Shown: positions 49,040 through 57,874 of the stretch, piece after piece | Layout: each line of letters begins with the position of its first letter | Position numbering within the stretch: position 1 is the first letter of the stretch | From: Streptomyces capitiformicae | GTDB lineage: Bacteria > Actinomycetota > Actinomycetes > Streptomycetales > Streptomycetaceae | NCBI RefSeq assembly: GCF_002214185.1 | Contig: NZ_CP022161.1 | Span: forward strand, 8,563,486 to 8,627,485 | DNA: 64,000 bases | Direction of reading: 5' to 3' | The notes under the pieces: model-generated | The model's input: the letters and a program-made list of their open reading frames with translations, nothing else | What the model was told of the DNA's origin: nothing | The model's database searches: none | Translations under genes and position numbers: made by a program

Positions 49040-51036
49040 CCACCCACGCCTCCCGCACGACGGACTCGCTCCTGCTCGGCCTCGCCCGACTGCGCGACCG
49101 CATCGCCGGGACGGTCGCCGACCGCAGCGCCGGTGACCCCACGGCGGACGACCCGCTGCGCGGGCTGTACCTGTCCGAGGAAGCGGTACGGCATCTGCTG
49201 GCGCCCGCGACCGCGTCGTACGCGCCTGTCTTCGAGGACACGGAGACGGTCCCGGAAGGGCGGCTGGAGCGGCTCGCGGTGCGGCTCGGGCTGACCGAGC
49301 TGGACACCCGGATCCTGCTCATCGCCCTCGCCCCCGACCTGGACCGGTCCTTCGAGCAGCTGTACGGGTACCTCAACGACGACGTCAGCAGACGCCGGGC
49401 GACCGTAGGGCTCGCGCTCGATCTGTGCGGGCTGCCCGTGCACCTGGCCGAGGCGCGGGGCCGGTTCCGTCCCTCGGCGCCGCTGACCGCGCTGGGACTG
49501 CTGACCGTCGAGGAGCCCGAACGGCCCTTCCTCAGCCGTGCGTTGCGGGTGCCCGACCGGCTCGTGGCCCATCTGCTCGGCGACGACACCCTGGACGCGG
49601 CGCTCGCCGGCCATGTCCGCCCGCTGGTGTCGGCCTCGGCCCCCCTGCCGGAGGACGGCGGCTTCACCTCCAGGCTGGCCGCCCGGCTGGCCGGCGCCCC
49701 GCTCACCGTGTTCCTGCGCGAACACCGCGACGGCGACGGGCTGGTGCGCGCCTCGGCCGCCCTGCGCGCGGCGGGGATCGAGGCCCTGCACCTCACGCCC
49801 CCGGCGGCCGGGGACGAACTCACCGGGCTCCTCCCCGACCTGCTGCGCGAGGCCCGGCTGTGCGACCGCGCGATCGTGGTGTCACCGCTGCCGGAGGCGC
49901 CGGGGCCGCTGTTGCGGGCGCTGACGGCGGCCGACGTACGCGTGGTGGTCACCGGGTCCCGGCCGTACGACCCGCAGTGGTGCGACCGCGATCCGCTGGT
50001 CCTCGACGTGCCCCGGTCGGCCGCGGGTGCCGTGGACGCCTGGGCGGCCGCGCTCGGTGGCGGGGCGGAGGGGCCCGGGTTCGACCTGGCCGCCACGGTC
50101 GCCCCGTACCGGCTCGGCGGTGACCGGATCGAGCGGGCGGCCCGGGTGGCCGGTGACCTCGCGGCGTTCGACGGCACCCCGGTGACCGCCGCCCATCTGC
50201 GGCTCGCCGCGCGGCTGCAGTCCGCCTCGGGGCTGGAGCGGCACGCCCGGCGGATCCGGCCCGACGTCGGCTGGGACGACCTCGTGCTGCCCGGCAAACC
50301 CCTCGCCCAGCTGCGGGAACTCGCCCTGCGGGCCCGCCATCGCGACCGGGTGCTCGGCGACTGGCGGCTGAGCGCAGGAGGCGGCCGGGGCCGTGGGGTG
50401 CTCGGGCTCTTCGCGGGCGAGTCGGGCACCGGCAAGACGCTGTCCGCCGAGGTCGTGGCCGCCGAACTCGGCCTGGACCTCTATGTCGTGCAGCTCTCCT
50501 CGGTCGTCGACAAGTACGTGGGCGAGACCGAGAAGAACCTCGAACGGATCTTCACCGAGGCCGATCGCACCGACGCCGTACTGCTCTTCGACGAGGCGGA
50601 CGCCGTGTTCGGCAAGCGCTCGGAGGTCAGCAGCTCCCACGACAAGTACGCCAACATGGAGAGCGCCTATCTGCTCCAGCGGCTGGAGTCCTTCGACGGC
50701 ATCGCCGTGCTCACCACCAATCTGCGGGCCAACATCGACGAGGCATTCACCCGGCGGCTGGACCTCGTCGTCGACTTCCCGTTCCCGGACACCGCCCAGC
50801 GCCTCGCCCTGTGGCGGCACAGCCTCACCGCGGTGCCGTGCGCGGACGACACCGACCCGGCGGCGGTCGCCCGCGACTTCGAACTGGCCGGGGGTTCCAT
50901 CCGCAGCGCCGTCGTCACCGCCGCCTACGCCGCCGCGGGCCGCGCCGGACCGGTCACCACGGCCGACCTGCGCGAGGGCGCGGAACGCGAATACCGCAAG
51001 GCCGGACGGCTGGTACCGGGCGAAGGGAACTGGTAG
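49036..51036 (+). CDS. eCIS-associated AAA+ ATPase
   Basis: 666 residues from a GTG at 49036 (GTGA overlap). The N-terminal half is the helical domain typical of eCIS ATPases (LTELDTRILLIALAPDLDRS). The AAA+ domain has Walker A at 461-468 (GESGTGKT), Walker B VLLFDEADAVFG, and the sensor region VLTTNLRANIDEAFTRRLD. It is a Pvc15-like remodelling ATPase thought to help assembly or cargo loading. Its last 126 coding bases are duplicated downstream. Confidence 0.87.
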   Translation: MTTHASRTTDSLLLGLARLRDRIAGTVADRSAGDPTADDPLRGLYLSEEAVRHLLAPATASYAPVFEDTETVPEGRLERLAVRLGLTELDTRILLIALAPDLDRSFEQLYGYLNDDVSRRRATVGLALDLCGLPVHLAEARGRFRPSAPLTALGLLTVEEPERPFLSRALRVPDRLVAHLLGDDTLDAALAGHVRPLVSASAPLPEDGGFTSRLAARLAGAPLTVFLREHRDGDGLVRASAALRAAGIEALHLTPPAAGDELTGLLPDLLREARLCDRAIVVSPLPEAPGPLLRALTAADVRVVVTGSRPYDPQWCDRDPLVLDVPRSAAGAVDAWAAALGGGAEGPGFDLAATVAPYRLGGDRIERAARVAGDLAAFDGTPVTAAHLRLAARLQSASGLERHARRIRPDVGWDDLVLPGKPLAQLRELALRARHRDRVLGDWRLSAGGGRGRGVLGLFAGESGTGKTLSAEVVAAELGLDLYVVQLSSVVDKYVGETEKNLERIFTEADRTDAVLLFDEADAVFGKRSEVSSSHDKYANMESAYLLQRLESFDGIAVLTTNLRANIDEAFTRRLDLVVDFPFPDTAQRLALWRHSLTAVPCADDTDPAAVARDFELAGGSIRSAVVTAAYAAAGRAGPVTTADLREGAEREYRKAGRLVPGEGNW

Positions 51037-51279
51037 CGGCCCCCTCCCCAATGGGTCACTCGACCCGCCATGCGAACACCCACGAACTCACGCCGGCCCG
51101 CGGCTCCATCCGCAACACGGTCGTCACCGCCGCCTACGCCGCCGCGGGCCGCGCCGGACCGGTCACCACGGCCGACCTGCGCGAGGGCGCGGAACGCGAA
51201 TACCGCAAGGCCGGACGGCTGGTACCGGGCGAAGGGAACTGGTAGCGGCCCCCTCCCCAATGGGTCACTCGACCCGCCA
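50911..51279. repeat. Tandem duplication spanning the end of the ATPase gene
   Basis: Bases 50911-51070 are repeated without change at 51120-51279 (160 identical bases, period 209). The repeat covers the last 42 codons of the ATPase, its stop and the last codons of the convergent RICIN gene. Upstream of the identical part (51102-51119) the second copy resembles the ATPase with several changes (SIRNT for SIRSA). The extra copy has no start codon of its own. Confidence 0.9.
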
Positions 51280-52644
51280 CTTCTGGTTGGGCGTGCCCGA
51301 GCATGTCCACAGCTGGAGCCTCGTTCCGCTCCGGGTGCCGTTGTCCTTGGCGTCGACGCACTTGTCGGCCTGCGGGTTCACCAGGTCGCCCTCGGTGCTG
51401 AGCACGAACTGCTGGGCGGGGTTGCCGCTGCACCGGGCCAGCTGGATGACGGCTCCGTCGTCGCGGGAGCCCCACGCGACGTCCATGCACAGCCCGAGGG
51501 AGCGCACGGTGCCGTCGCCCCGGAAGTCCCACTTCTGGTTGGCGGAGCCGGCGCAGTCCCAGAGCTGGAGGGGAGTGCCGTCCTTGCCCTCGCCACCCTG
51601 GGCGTCCGTGACGTCGATACAGCGGTCCGAGCCCTTGCCGATGATCAGGAACCCCTTGGCGGCGGGCTGCTTGGGCGGGGCCTTGGTGTCCGGTTCCTTG
51701 TCCGACCCGGACCCGGAACCCGAGCCCGAACCGGAGTCCGAGCCCGAACCGGGGTCCTCGGGCTGTTCACCCTCCTGCTCGGGGGCCTGAGGCGTGTCCG
51801 AGGGCAGCGGCGCCGCCGAAACGCTCGGCGCCGGGGCCATCGCGGACGGACTGGCGCTCGGCAGGACCCTCGTACCGGCTTCCCGGATCTCGGTCGCGGC
51901 ACTGGTGACCTTCGGCTGGTACGCGAGCCACAGCGTCACGAAGGTGACGGCCAGCACCACGGCCACCCCCAGGAAGGTGGCGAGCCAGCCCGGCAGGAAC
52001 CCCCGCTGGACATAGGTGCCGTCCACGGACTGCGGCTCGACCCCCGCCCGTTGGACGGCGAGCGCGTACGGCCGCTCCTCCTTGGACCCGAACCAGATGA
52101 TCTGCCGCGGTCTCAGCGTCGTCCTCACGAACGCCGCCCGCCCCGGCTCGATCTGCACGTTGCTCGGATGGATGTCGTACGACAGTTGGTCGCCGTGGTC
52201 GCTTCCGCTGACGGCAGCGGTGAGTTTGGTGTTGCCGAGGTTGTCGATGGCCAGTTTCGGCCGCCCCCGGAAGCGGCCCTTCACCGTCGGCGGGACGAGT
52301 TCCGCCCGTACCTCGGTGAAGGGCGTGATGGTGAGGTTCCCCTCGGGAACGGTCGTCGCCTCCGGGTGCTCGGTGGGCGTGATCCGCACGGCGTACGGGT
52401 TCGGCCCGGCCGTCGCGTCCGGGGTGCGGGGCGGCGCGAAGGTCAGCTCCACCGTCCCCGTCGTCCCCGGATACAGCCGCAGCGACTGCGGCTCCACGGT
52501 GGTCCAGGGCGCGATGTCGCCGACCGGCTCGAAGCGGTACTCGTCGACGACGTCACCGGTGTTGCGTAACCGCAGCCGTACAGTCGTGCTGCCGCCGGGA
52601 TCCACGGTGGCCGACGCGGGTTCGAGGGAAGTCCAAAGGCTCAC
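51265..52644 (-). CDS. eCIS-associated membrane protein with ricin-B lectin ectodomain
   Basis: 459 residues. Residues 1-215 hold a beta-sandwich region (TVDPGGSTTVRLRLRNTGD, VTEVRAELVPPTVKGRF) ending with the WFGSKEERPY motif. One membrane helix follows (LPGWLATFLGVAVVLAVTF), a Ser/Pro/Gly-rich linker with GSGSGSGSGSD, and a ricin-B domain with QLWDCAGSANQKW and QLWTCSGTPNQKW. A paralogue with the same first half is next upstream. Probably displayed on the surface to bind carbohydrate. Convergent with the ATPase gene. Confidence 0.78.
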   Translation of the reverse strand: MSLWTSLEPASATVDPGGSTTVRLRLRNTGDVVDEYRFEPVGDIAPWTTVEPQSLRLYPGTTGTVELTFAPPRTPDATAGPNPYAVRITPTEHPEATTVPEGNLTITPFTEVRAELVPPTVKGRFRGRPKLAIDNLGNTKLTAAVSGSDHGDQLSYDIHPSNVQIEPGRAAFVRTTLRPRQIIWFGSKEERPYALAVQRAGVEPQSVDGTYVQRGFLPGWLATFLGVAVVLAVTFVTLWLAYQPKVTSAATEIREAGTRVLPSASPSAMAPAPSVSAAPLPSDTPQAPEQEGEQPEDPGSGSDSGSGSGSGSGSDKEPDTKAPPKQPAAKGFLIIGKGSDRCIDVTDAQGGEGKDGTPLQLWDCAGSANQKWDFRGDGTVRSLGLCMDVAWGSRDDGAVIQLARCSGNPAQQFVLSTEGDLVNPQADKCVDAKDNGTRSGTRLQLWTCSGTPNQKWRVE

Positions 52645-52695
52645 TGTTCGACGCTACGGGGGCGGGGGGAGCCGGTCAGGAGTCGTCGGGGCAGG

Positions 52696-52721
52696 CCCGG
52701 TTGCCCCGGAGGGCAACCGGG
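52696..52721. terminator. Terminator between the two membrane-protein paralogues
   Basis: CCCGGTTGCCC and GGGCAACCGGG, a perfect 11-bp stem with a 4-base loop, downstream of the gene at 52742 and upstream of the one ending at 51265; the two are therefore probably separate transcripts. Confidence 0.75.
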
Positions 52722-52741
52722 ACCGCCCCGGAGGGTCCGGG

Positions 52742-54193
52742 TCAGACAGTGAACTTGACGGCCTCCAGCCAGATTCCGTTGTCGAGGGTGCCGGCGAAGA
52801 TGTAGTGCTCTCCTTCATTGGGCTTGTCGCAGGCGGTGTTCTGCCAGTCCCTGTTGTGCTGGTGAACCGACTGGCAGACCGCCTTGTTGCCGTTGTCGAC
52901 GTTGATGGTGAAGCCCAGCATGTCCGGGGCGCTCTGCTTGGCGGTGCCGATGTAGTTGTCGTTGCCGTCGGTCGCGCTGGTCCACGGCACGTCGTTGTAG
53001 GTGCCCTGGCCGTTGGTCGAGTCGGGGTCGTGGACGAAGGCGACGCCGGCCGTTCCGTTGACGCCGTACACCGCGATGTTGAGGGCCTTGATCGCCCTGT
53101 TCTGGCCCACCGTGCCGGCCATGTCCCCGTCGCACTCGGGGGACGTCCACCCCTTGCCCGTCAGATAGGCCCGGTAGCAGATGTGCCTGCCGCCCGGGTC
53201 CGACGCGGCCAACTGCTGGACGGCGGTCGCGGCCGTGGGCGCCTTCTTCTTCTCCTGCTGCTCGGAACCACCGCCGGACCCGCCGCCGCTGCCACCGCCG
53301 CTCCCGCTGTCGCTCTCCGGCTCCGACGTCTGCGGAGGTGCCGAGGCGACGGGCGGCGCGGAGGTCGCGGGCGGCGCGGGGGGCGCCGCCGGTGCCGAGG
53401 GACTGGGCGGCAGCGTACTGACGCCGGCCTCCTCGATCGCCGTCGCGGTGCTGCGGACCTGCGGCTTGTAGGCGAGCCACAGTGTCAGGAAGGTGATCGC
53501 CAGCGCCAGGAAGACCCCGAGGAAGGTGGCGAGCCAGCCGGGCAGGAAGCTCCGCTGCACATAGGTGCCCTCGACGTCGAGCGGCGTCACCCCCGACCGC
53601 TTCACGGCGAAGGTGTACGGCCGCTCCTCCTTGGACCCGAACCAGATGATCTGCCGCGGCTTCAGCGTGGCCTTCACGAACGCGGCACGACCGGGCTCGA
53701 TCTGGATGTTGCTCGGATGGATGTCGTACGACAACTGGTCGCCGTTGTCGCTGCCGCTGACCGACGCGGTGACCTTGGTGTTGCCGAGGTTGTCCACGGC
53801 CAGCTTCGGCCGCCCCCGGAAACGCCCCTTCACCGTCGGCGGCACGAGCTCCGCCCGCACCTCCGTGAACGGCGTGATCGTCAGATTCCCCTCGGGAACG
53901 GTCGTCGCCTCCGGGTGCTCGGTCGGCGTGATCCGTATCGCGTACGCGTTCGGCCCGGCCGTCGCGTCCGACGTGCGCGGCGGCGCGAACGTCAGCTCCA
54001 CCGTCCCCGTCGTCCCCGGATACAGCCGCAGCGACTGCGGCTCCACGGTGGTCCAGGGCGCGATGTCACCGACGGGCTCGAAGCGGTACTCGTCGACGAC
54101 GTCACCGGTGTTGCGAAGGCGCAGTCTCACGGTCGTACTGCTCCCCGGGTCCACGGTCGCGGAGGCGGGTTCGAGGGAAGTCCAAAGGCTCAC
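52742..54193 (-). CDS. eCIS-associated membrane protein with ChW-like ectodomain
   Basis: 483 residues. Its first 250 residues are almost the same as the 51265 paralogue (identical MSLWTSLEPASATVDPG, WFGSKEERPY, LPGWLATFLGV), including the membrane helix. The linker is GGGSGGGSGGGSEQQEKKK. The C-terminal domain differs: HICYRAYLTGKGWTSPECDG and NIAVYGVNGTAGVAF suggest a clostridial-hydrophobic (ChW-type) repeat, usually a surface or wall binder. The pair looks like one stalk with exchanged heads. Confidence 0.76.
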   Translation of the reverse strand: MSLWTSLEPASATVDPGSSTTVRLRLRNTGDVVDEYRFEPVGDIAPWTTVEPQSLRLYPGTTGTVELTFAPPRTSDATAGPNAYAIRITPTEHPEATTVPEGNLTITPFTEVRAELVPPTVKGRFRGRPKLAVDNLGNTKVTASVSGSDNGDQLSYDIHPSNIQIEPGRAAFVKATLKPRQIIWFGSKEERPYTFAVKRSGVTPLDVEGTYVQRSFLPGWLATFLGVFLALAITFLTLWLAYKPQVRSTATAIEEAGVSTLPPSPSAPAAPPAPPATSAPPVASAPPQTSEPESDSGSGGGSGGGSGGGSEQQEKKKAPTAATAVQQLAASDPGGRHICYRAYLTGKGWTSPECDGDMAGTVGQNRAIKALNIAVYGVNGTAGVAFVHDPDSTNGQGTYNDVPWTSATDGNDNYIGTAKQSAPDMLGFTINVDNGNKAVCQSVHQHNRDWQNTACDKPNEGEHYIFAGTLDNGIWLEAVKFTV

Positions 54194-54316
54194 ATCGGGA
54201 CGCTACCGGCAGAGCGGAAGCCCGGTCAGGAGGCGAAGGTGCAGGGCCGCACTGCCCGAAAGGACATCGGGCGGACCGGGCGGATGTGGCTCGCCCGGTC
54301 CACCGCGGGTGTCACG

Positions 54317-55558
54317 TCACTTCGCGCGACTCCACATCAGGGCCGCGTCCTGGGACCAGCCGGCCCGGGTCATGTCCAGGCCGACCGCCGTACCGTGGCT
54401 GGTGCAGGCGGCCTTGAGCGGATCGATGAAGTCCGTCTGCAGAGCCGCGGTCGGGATCGTGCCGGGGGTGGCGCCCCGATGGGTGTTGACGAAGTCGTAC
54501 GCCTTCTGCAGCTCCGCCGAGCGCGGGGTGGTGGCGCCCCCGCTGTAGTTGAGGTCGGGGCCGCTGTTCCCCGGGTCGTCGGTGCGCTCCTCCGGCCGGG
54601 GACCGATGACATAGTTCGCGGGCACGTTGGCCAGAGCCTTGCTCAGGGAGTCCGCGGTGACCCCGGTCACGGGGAACGACGCCGTCGGTGCGAGGGGGCG
54701 CAGTTCGTCGGCGACATGCTGCTGCTGAGCGGGCGTGAGCAGGCTGCTCAGGAGTTTGAGATCCGACTTGGGCACGATGTGGTGCAACGTGTCCACGATG
54801 GCGACGCCGGGATTGCTCGTCTTGTAGTTCTTCAGTTCCGCCTTCGTGTCACCGTTCTTCCAGTCGGGCTTCTTCTTCACACGCTGCACCGCGGTGCCAC
54901 CGTGGTCCGCGCTCCGGCCGACGGGACTCCCGTGCGCGCCCGCGCCGTGCCGCTCGGCGGCCGACGTCTCCGGCACGGCCCGTTGCACAGGAGCGGACAT
55001 CACCTGCCGCGCGGTCTCCTCCGCCTCCCGCTCGGCCCAGTCGCCGGGGTCGGAGACCTTGAGCCCGGAGCCGTTGTCGGTGCCGGGCACGGAGCCCTCG
55101 CTCTGCTGGAGGACATGCTTCAGCTCATGGGCGAGCGTGGGCTTGTCCCGGCCGTCCCAGACCACGTGGGCCCCGGATGTGTACGCCTTCGCGCCGATGT
55201 CCGCCGCGGACCTCTGGGCCACGGCGTCGGTGTGGACGCGTACGCCGCTGAAGTCGACACCGCCGCCGTACCGGGTCTCCATCTCGGTGCGCAGTCCGGT
55301 CTCCAGGGGCTGCCCCGGAGAGCGCAGAACCTCGTGCACGGCCGACCGCTGCACGTCCGCCGAGCGCTGCGCCTGCGGGCCGTGGCCGCAGCCCGCGCCG
55401 TGCTCGTGCCGCTCCTCCTCGACCGCGCGGGCCACGGCCGCGTTGCCCGCCAGTCGCTGGAGCGCCAGCATCCGCCGCGTGTGGGTGGACATCGCCGTTG
55501 CCCGGCGGGTGTTCTGCTGTTGGGCGTTCCGCTCGACCCGCTGGTCCTGTGCGCGCAT
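54317..55558 (-). CDS. DUF4157 protein with C-terminal HHIVPK motif, candidate eCIS effector
   Basis: 413 residues from the ATG at 55558 (GGAGGGG upstream). The N-terminal 200 residues are the DUF4157 metallopeptidase-like eCIS marker domain with HELKH at 144-148 (THLAHELKHVLQQSEG-like context). Residues 254-266 (IVDTLHHIVPKSD) carry the HHIVPK pattern of bacterial HNH/AHH-type toxin domains, and the end is helical. Short VQR motifs occur at 69-71, 191-193 and 224-226. In other eCIS, DUF4157 proteins are cargo, so it may be a delivered nuclease. Divergent from the sheath gene. Confidence 0.75.
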   Translation of the reverse strand: MRAQDQRVERNAQQQNTRRATAMSTHTRRMLALQRLAGNAAVARAVEEERHEHGAGCGHGPQAQRSADVQRSAVHEVLRSPGQPLETGLRTEMETRYGGGVDFSGVRVHTDAVAQRSAADIGAKAYTSGAHVVWDGRDKPTLAHELKHVLQQSEGSVPGTDNGSGLKVSDPGDWAEREAEETARQVMSAPVQRAVPETSAAERHGAGAHGSPVGRSADHGGTAVQRVKKKPDWKNGDTKAELKNYKTSNPGVAIVDTLHHIVPKSDLKLLSSLLTPAQQQHVADELRPLAPTASFPVTGVTADSLSKALANVPANYVIGPRPEERTDDPGNSGPDLNYSGGATTPRSAELQKAYDFVNTHRGATPGTIPTAALQTDFIDPLKAACTSHGTAVGLDMTRAGWSQDAALMWSRAK

Positions 55559-55678
55559 GATGCTCCCCTCCACGGTTGGCCTCCAAGCCGTACCGCGTCG
55601 CCCCGGTCACGGGGAGGTCCTCGGGGGCAACTCCGGGGGCAGAACGGGCGGATCGGGAGGCGAGAGAGCCCGGCGGAC

Positions 55679-55692
55679 TGCCCCTGGGGGCA
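55679..55692. promoter_or_regulatory. Palindrome in the sheath/effector divergent region
   Basis: TGCCCCTGGGGGCA, a perfect 14-bp hyphenated palindrome, in the 234-base gap between the DUF4157 gene and the sheath gene. Related GGGGGCAAC copies lie at 55624 and 55687. A possible LuxR-type operator for both directions. Confidence 0.4.
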
Positions 55693-55792
55693 ACGGCGAT
55701 GCCCTCGATCAGGTACCGGAGGACGTTTCAGGCACGCGCTTCGCGCGTGAGGGTGGGAGGCGACCTGTCTCGTACCCCGAGGAGCGCAGAGC

Positions 55793-57367
55793 ATGCCTTC
55801 CTACCTGTCGCCCGGCGTCTACGTCGAGGAGGTGGCCAGCGGCTCGCGCCCCATCGAGGGTGTGGGCACGTCCGTGGCGGCCTTCGTCGGCCTGGCCCCG
55901 ACCGGTCCGCTGAACGAGCCGACCCTGGTGACCAACTGGTCCCAGTACGTCGCGGCCTTCGGCGAGTTCACCGACGGGTACTACCTCGCGCACTCGGTGT
56001 ACGGGTTCTTCAACAACGGCGGCAGCGCGGCGTACGTCGTACGGGTCGGCGGCACCGACGAGAGTGGGGCCGCAGGCGGACCGGCCGCCGTGACGGGATC
56101 GGCCGCGCCGGCGGCGCTGCCGCCGGGCGAGCCCAAGCAGCTGGGCACCTTCAACGTGACCGCGATCGCGGGCGGTTCGCTGAGCGTCGAGGTCGCCGAC
56201 CCGGAGGGCGAGGGCCCGGCCGAGCGGTTCAAGCTGATCGTCAAGGACGGCGACAAGGCCGTGGAGACGTTCGACGTGACCGCGAAGAAGGGCGGCCGCA
56301 ACTACGTCGTCACCCAGGTCAAGGAGCGCTCCAAGCTCATCACCGTCACGGAGGCGACGCCCGCCGCGCAGCTCGCGCGCCCCGACAACCAGACCGTGGC
56401 GCTGCCGGCCCCCGCCGCTCCCGCCCCCGTCGCCCCCACCGGGACGAGCGAGGCCCACCCCGGTCCGGCCGAGTACCTCGGCGACTCCGCCGACCGCACC
56501 GGCTTCGGCGGCCTGGAGGCCGTGGACGAGATCTCGATGGTCGCCGTGCCCGACCTGATGGCCGCCTACCAGCGCGGCGCGATCGACCTGGAGGCCGTCA
56601 AGGCCGTCCAGCTGGGCCTGATCGCGCACTGCGAGCTGATGGGCGACCGGGTCGCCGTCATCGACCCGCCGCCCGGTCTCAACGCCCGCCAGATCCGCGT
56701 CTGGCGCCAGGAGACCGCCGGCTACGACTCCAAGTACGCGGCCCTCTACTACCCCTGGATCAAGGTCTTCGACCCGGCCTCCGGCCAGTCCAGGGTGATC
56801 CCGCCGAGCGGCCACGTCGCCGGCGTCTGGGCCCGCAACGACTTCGAGCGCGGTGTCCACAAGGCGCCCGCCAACGAGGTCGTACGCGGCGCGGTGGACC
56901 TCGAACTCCAGATCACCCGGGGCGAGCAGGACCTCCTCAACCCCATCGGCGTCAACTGCATCCGCGCCTTCCCGGGCCGCGGCATCCGCGTCTGGGGCGC
57001 CCGCACCATGTCCTCCGACCCGGCCTGGCGCTACCTCAACATCCGCCGGTACTTCAACTACCTGGAGGAGTCGATCCTCATCGGCACCCAGTGGGTGGTG
57101 TTCGAGCCGAACGACCACGCGCTGTGGGCCAGGATCCGGCGCAACGTCTCCGCGTTCCTCGTCAACGAGTGGCGGCAGGGCGCCCTCTTCGGCCAGCGGC
57201 CCGAGGAGGCGTACTACGTCAAGTGCGACGAGGAGACCAACCCGCCGGAGTCGGTCGACCTCGGCCGGGTCATCTGCGAGATCGGCATCGCCCCGGTGAA
57301 GCCCGCCGAGTTCGTGATCTTCCGGCTGGCCCAGTTCTCCAGCGGCAGCGGGGAGCTGGAGGAGTAG
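55793..57367 (+). CDS. Contractile tail sheath protein
   Basis: 524 residues, CGAGGAG before the ATG. The N-terminus SYLSPGVYVEEVASGSRPIEG is diagnostic for phage/eCIS sheath proteins, as are TSVAAFVGLAPTGPLNEP, YYLAHSVYGFFNNGG and the C-terminal NIRRYFNYLEESILIGTQWV and PNDHALWARIRRNVSAFL. A variable domain (about 85-225) is inserted after the first strand block. Main contractile component; first of the rightward structural operon. Confidence 0.93.
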   Translation: MPSYLSPGVYVEEVASGSRPIEGVGTSVAAFVGLAPTGPLNEPTLVTNWSQYVAAFGEFTDGYYLAHSVYGFFNNGGSAAYVVRVGGTDESGAAGGPAAVTGSAAPAALPPGEPKQLGTFNVTAIAGGSLSVEVADPEGEGPAERFKLIVKDGDKAVETFDVTAKKGGRNYVVTQVKERSKLITVTEATPAAQLARPDNQTVALPAPAAPAPVAPTGTSEAHPGPAEYLGDSADRTGFGGLEAVDEISMVAVPDLMAAYQRGAIDLEAVKAVQLGLIAHCELMGDRVAVIDPPPGLNARQIRVWRQETAGYDSKYAALYYPWIKVFDPASGQSRVIPPSGHVAGVWARNDFERGVHKAPANEVVRGAVDLELQITRGEQDLLNPIGVNCIRAFPGRGIRVWGARTMSSDPAWRYLNIRRYFNYLEESILIGTQWVVFEPNDHALWARIRRNVSAFLVNEWRQGALFGQRPEEAYYVKCDEETNPPESVDLGRVICEIGIAPVKPAEFVIFRLAQFSSGSGELEE

Positions 57368-57430
57368 CAGTTCCGCGCCCTCTCAGCCCTCGTACGCCAT
57401 CGCCACAACCCCTAGAAGGACAGAGAACAG

Positions 57431-57874
57431 ATGAGTCTCGCGCCGGGTGACGCCCTTACCTCACATAATTTCGGCCTCCAGATCGACGGTGTGATGGTCG
57501 AGTACCTCGCGGAGGTCAGCGGCCTGACCCTCGAACAGGACGTCATCACGTACCAGCAGAACTCCGCACAGGGCCGGCCCGAGGTCAACCTGCTGCCGGG
57601 TGTGCAGAAGAACGGGCAGTGCACGGTGGTCCGCGGCATGACCCAGTCGCCCGCGTTCACGACGTGGATCAACGACTCCATCAACGGTCAGATGGGCTCG
57701 GCCCGCAAGAACGCATCCATCATCATGATGGATTATCAGAACAATCCGGTGAAGCGGTACAACATGCGCAACGCCTGGTGCAGCAAGATCGACGCGAGCA
57801 CCCTCAAGGCCGGCGAGGCCTCCGCGCTCACCGAGACCGTGACCATCGTCTTCGAAGAACTGGTCATCGAGTAA
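57431..57874 (+). CDS. Inner tube protein
   Basis: 147 residues, GAAGGACAG before the ATG. The pattern SHNFGLQIDGVMVEYLAEVS, DVITYQQNSAQGRPEVNLLP, TVVRGMTQSPAFTTWINDS and the end VTIVFEELVIE is that of the Hcp-like inner-tube family of contractile systems. It forms the tube inside the sheath and is expelled on contraction. Its stop overlaps the next start by one base (TAATG). Confidence 0.9.
   Translation: MSLAPGDALTSHNFGLQIDGVMVEYLAEVSGLTLEQDVITYQQNSAQGRPEVNLLPGVQKNGQCTVVRGMTQSPAFTTWINDSINGQMGSARKNASIIMMDYQNNPVKRYNMRNAWCSKIDASTLKAGEASALTETVTIVFEELVIE

Noticed and set aside
51070..51245. A separate small gene in the second copy of the ATPase tail
   Set aside because: It has no start codon with a ribosome site and is explained by the tandem duplication.
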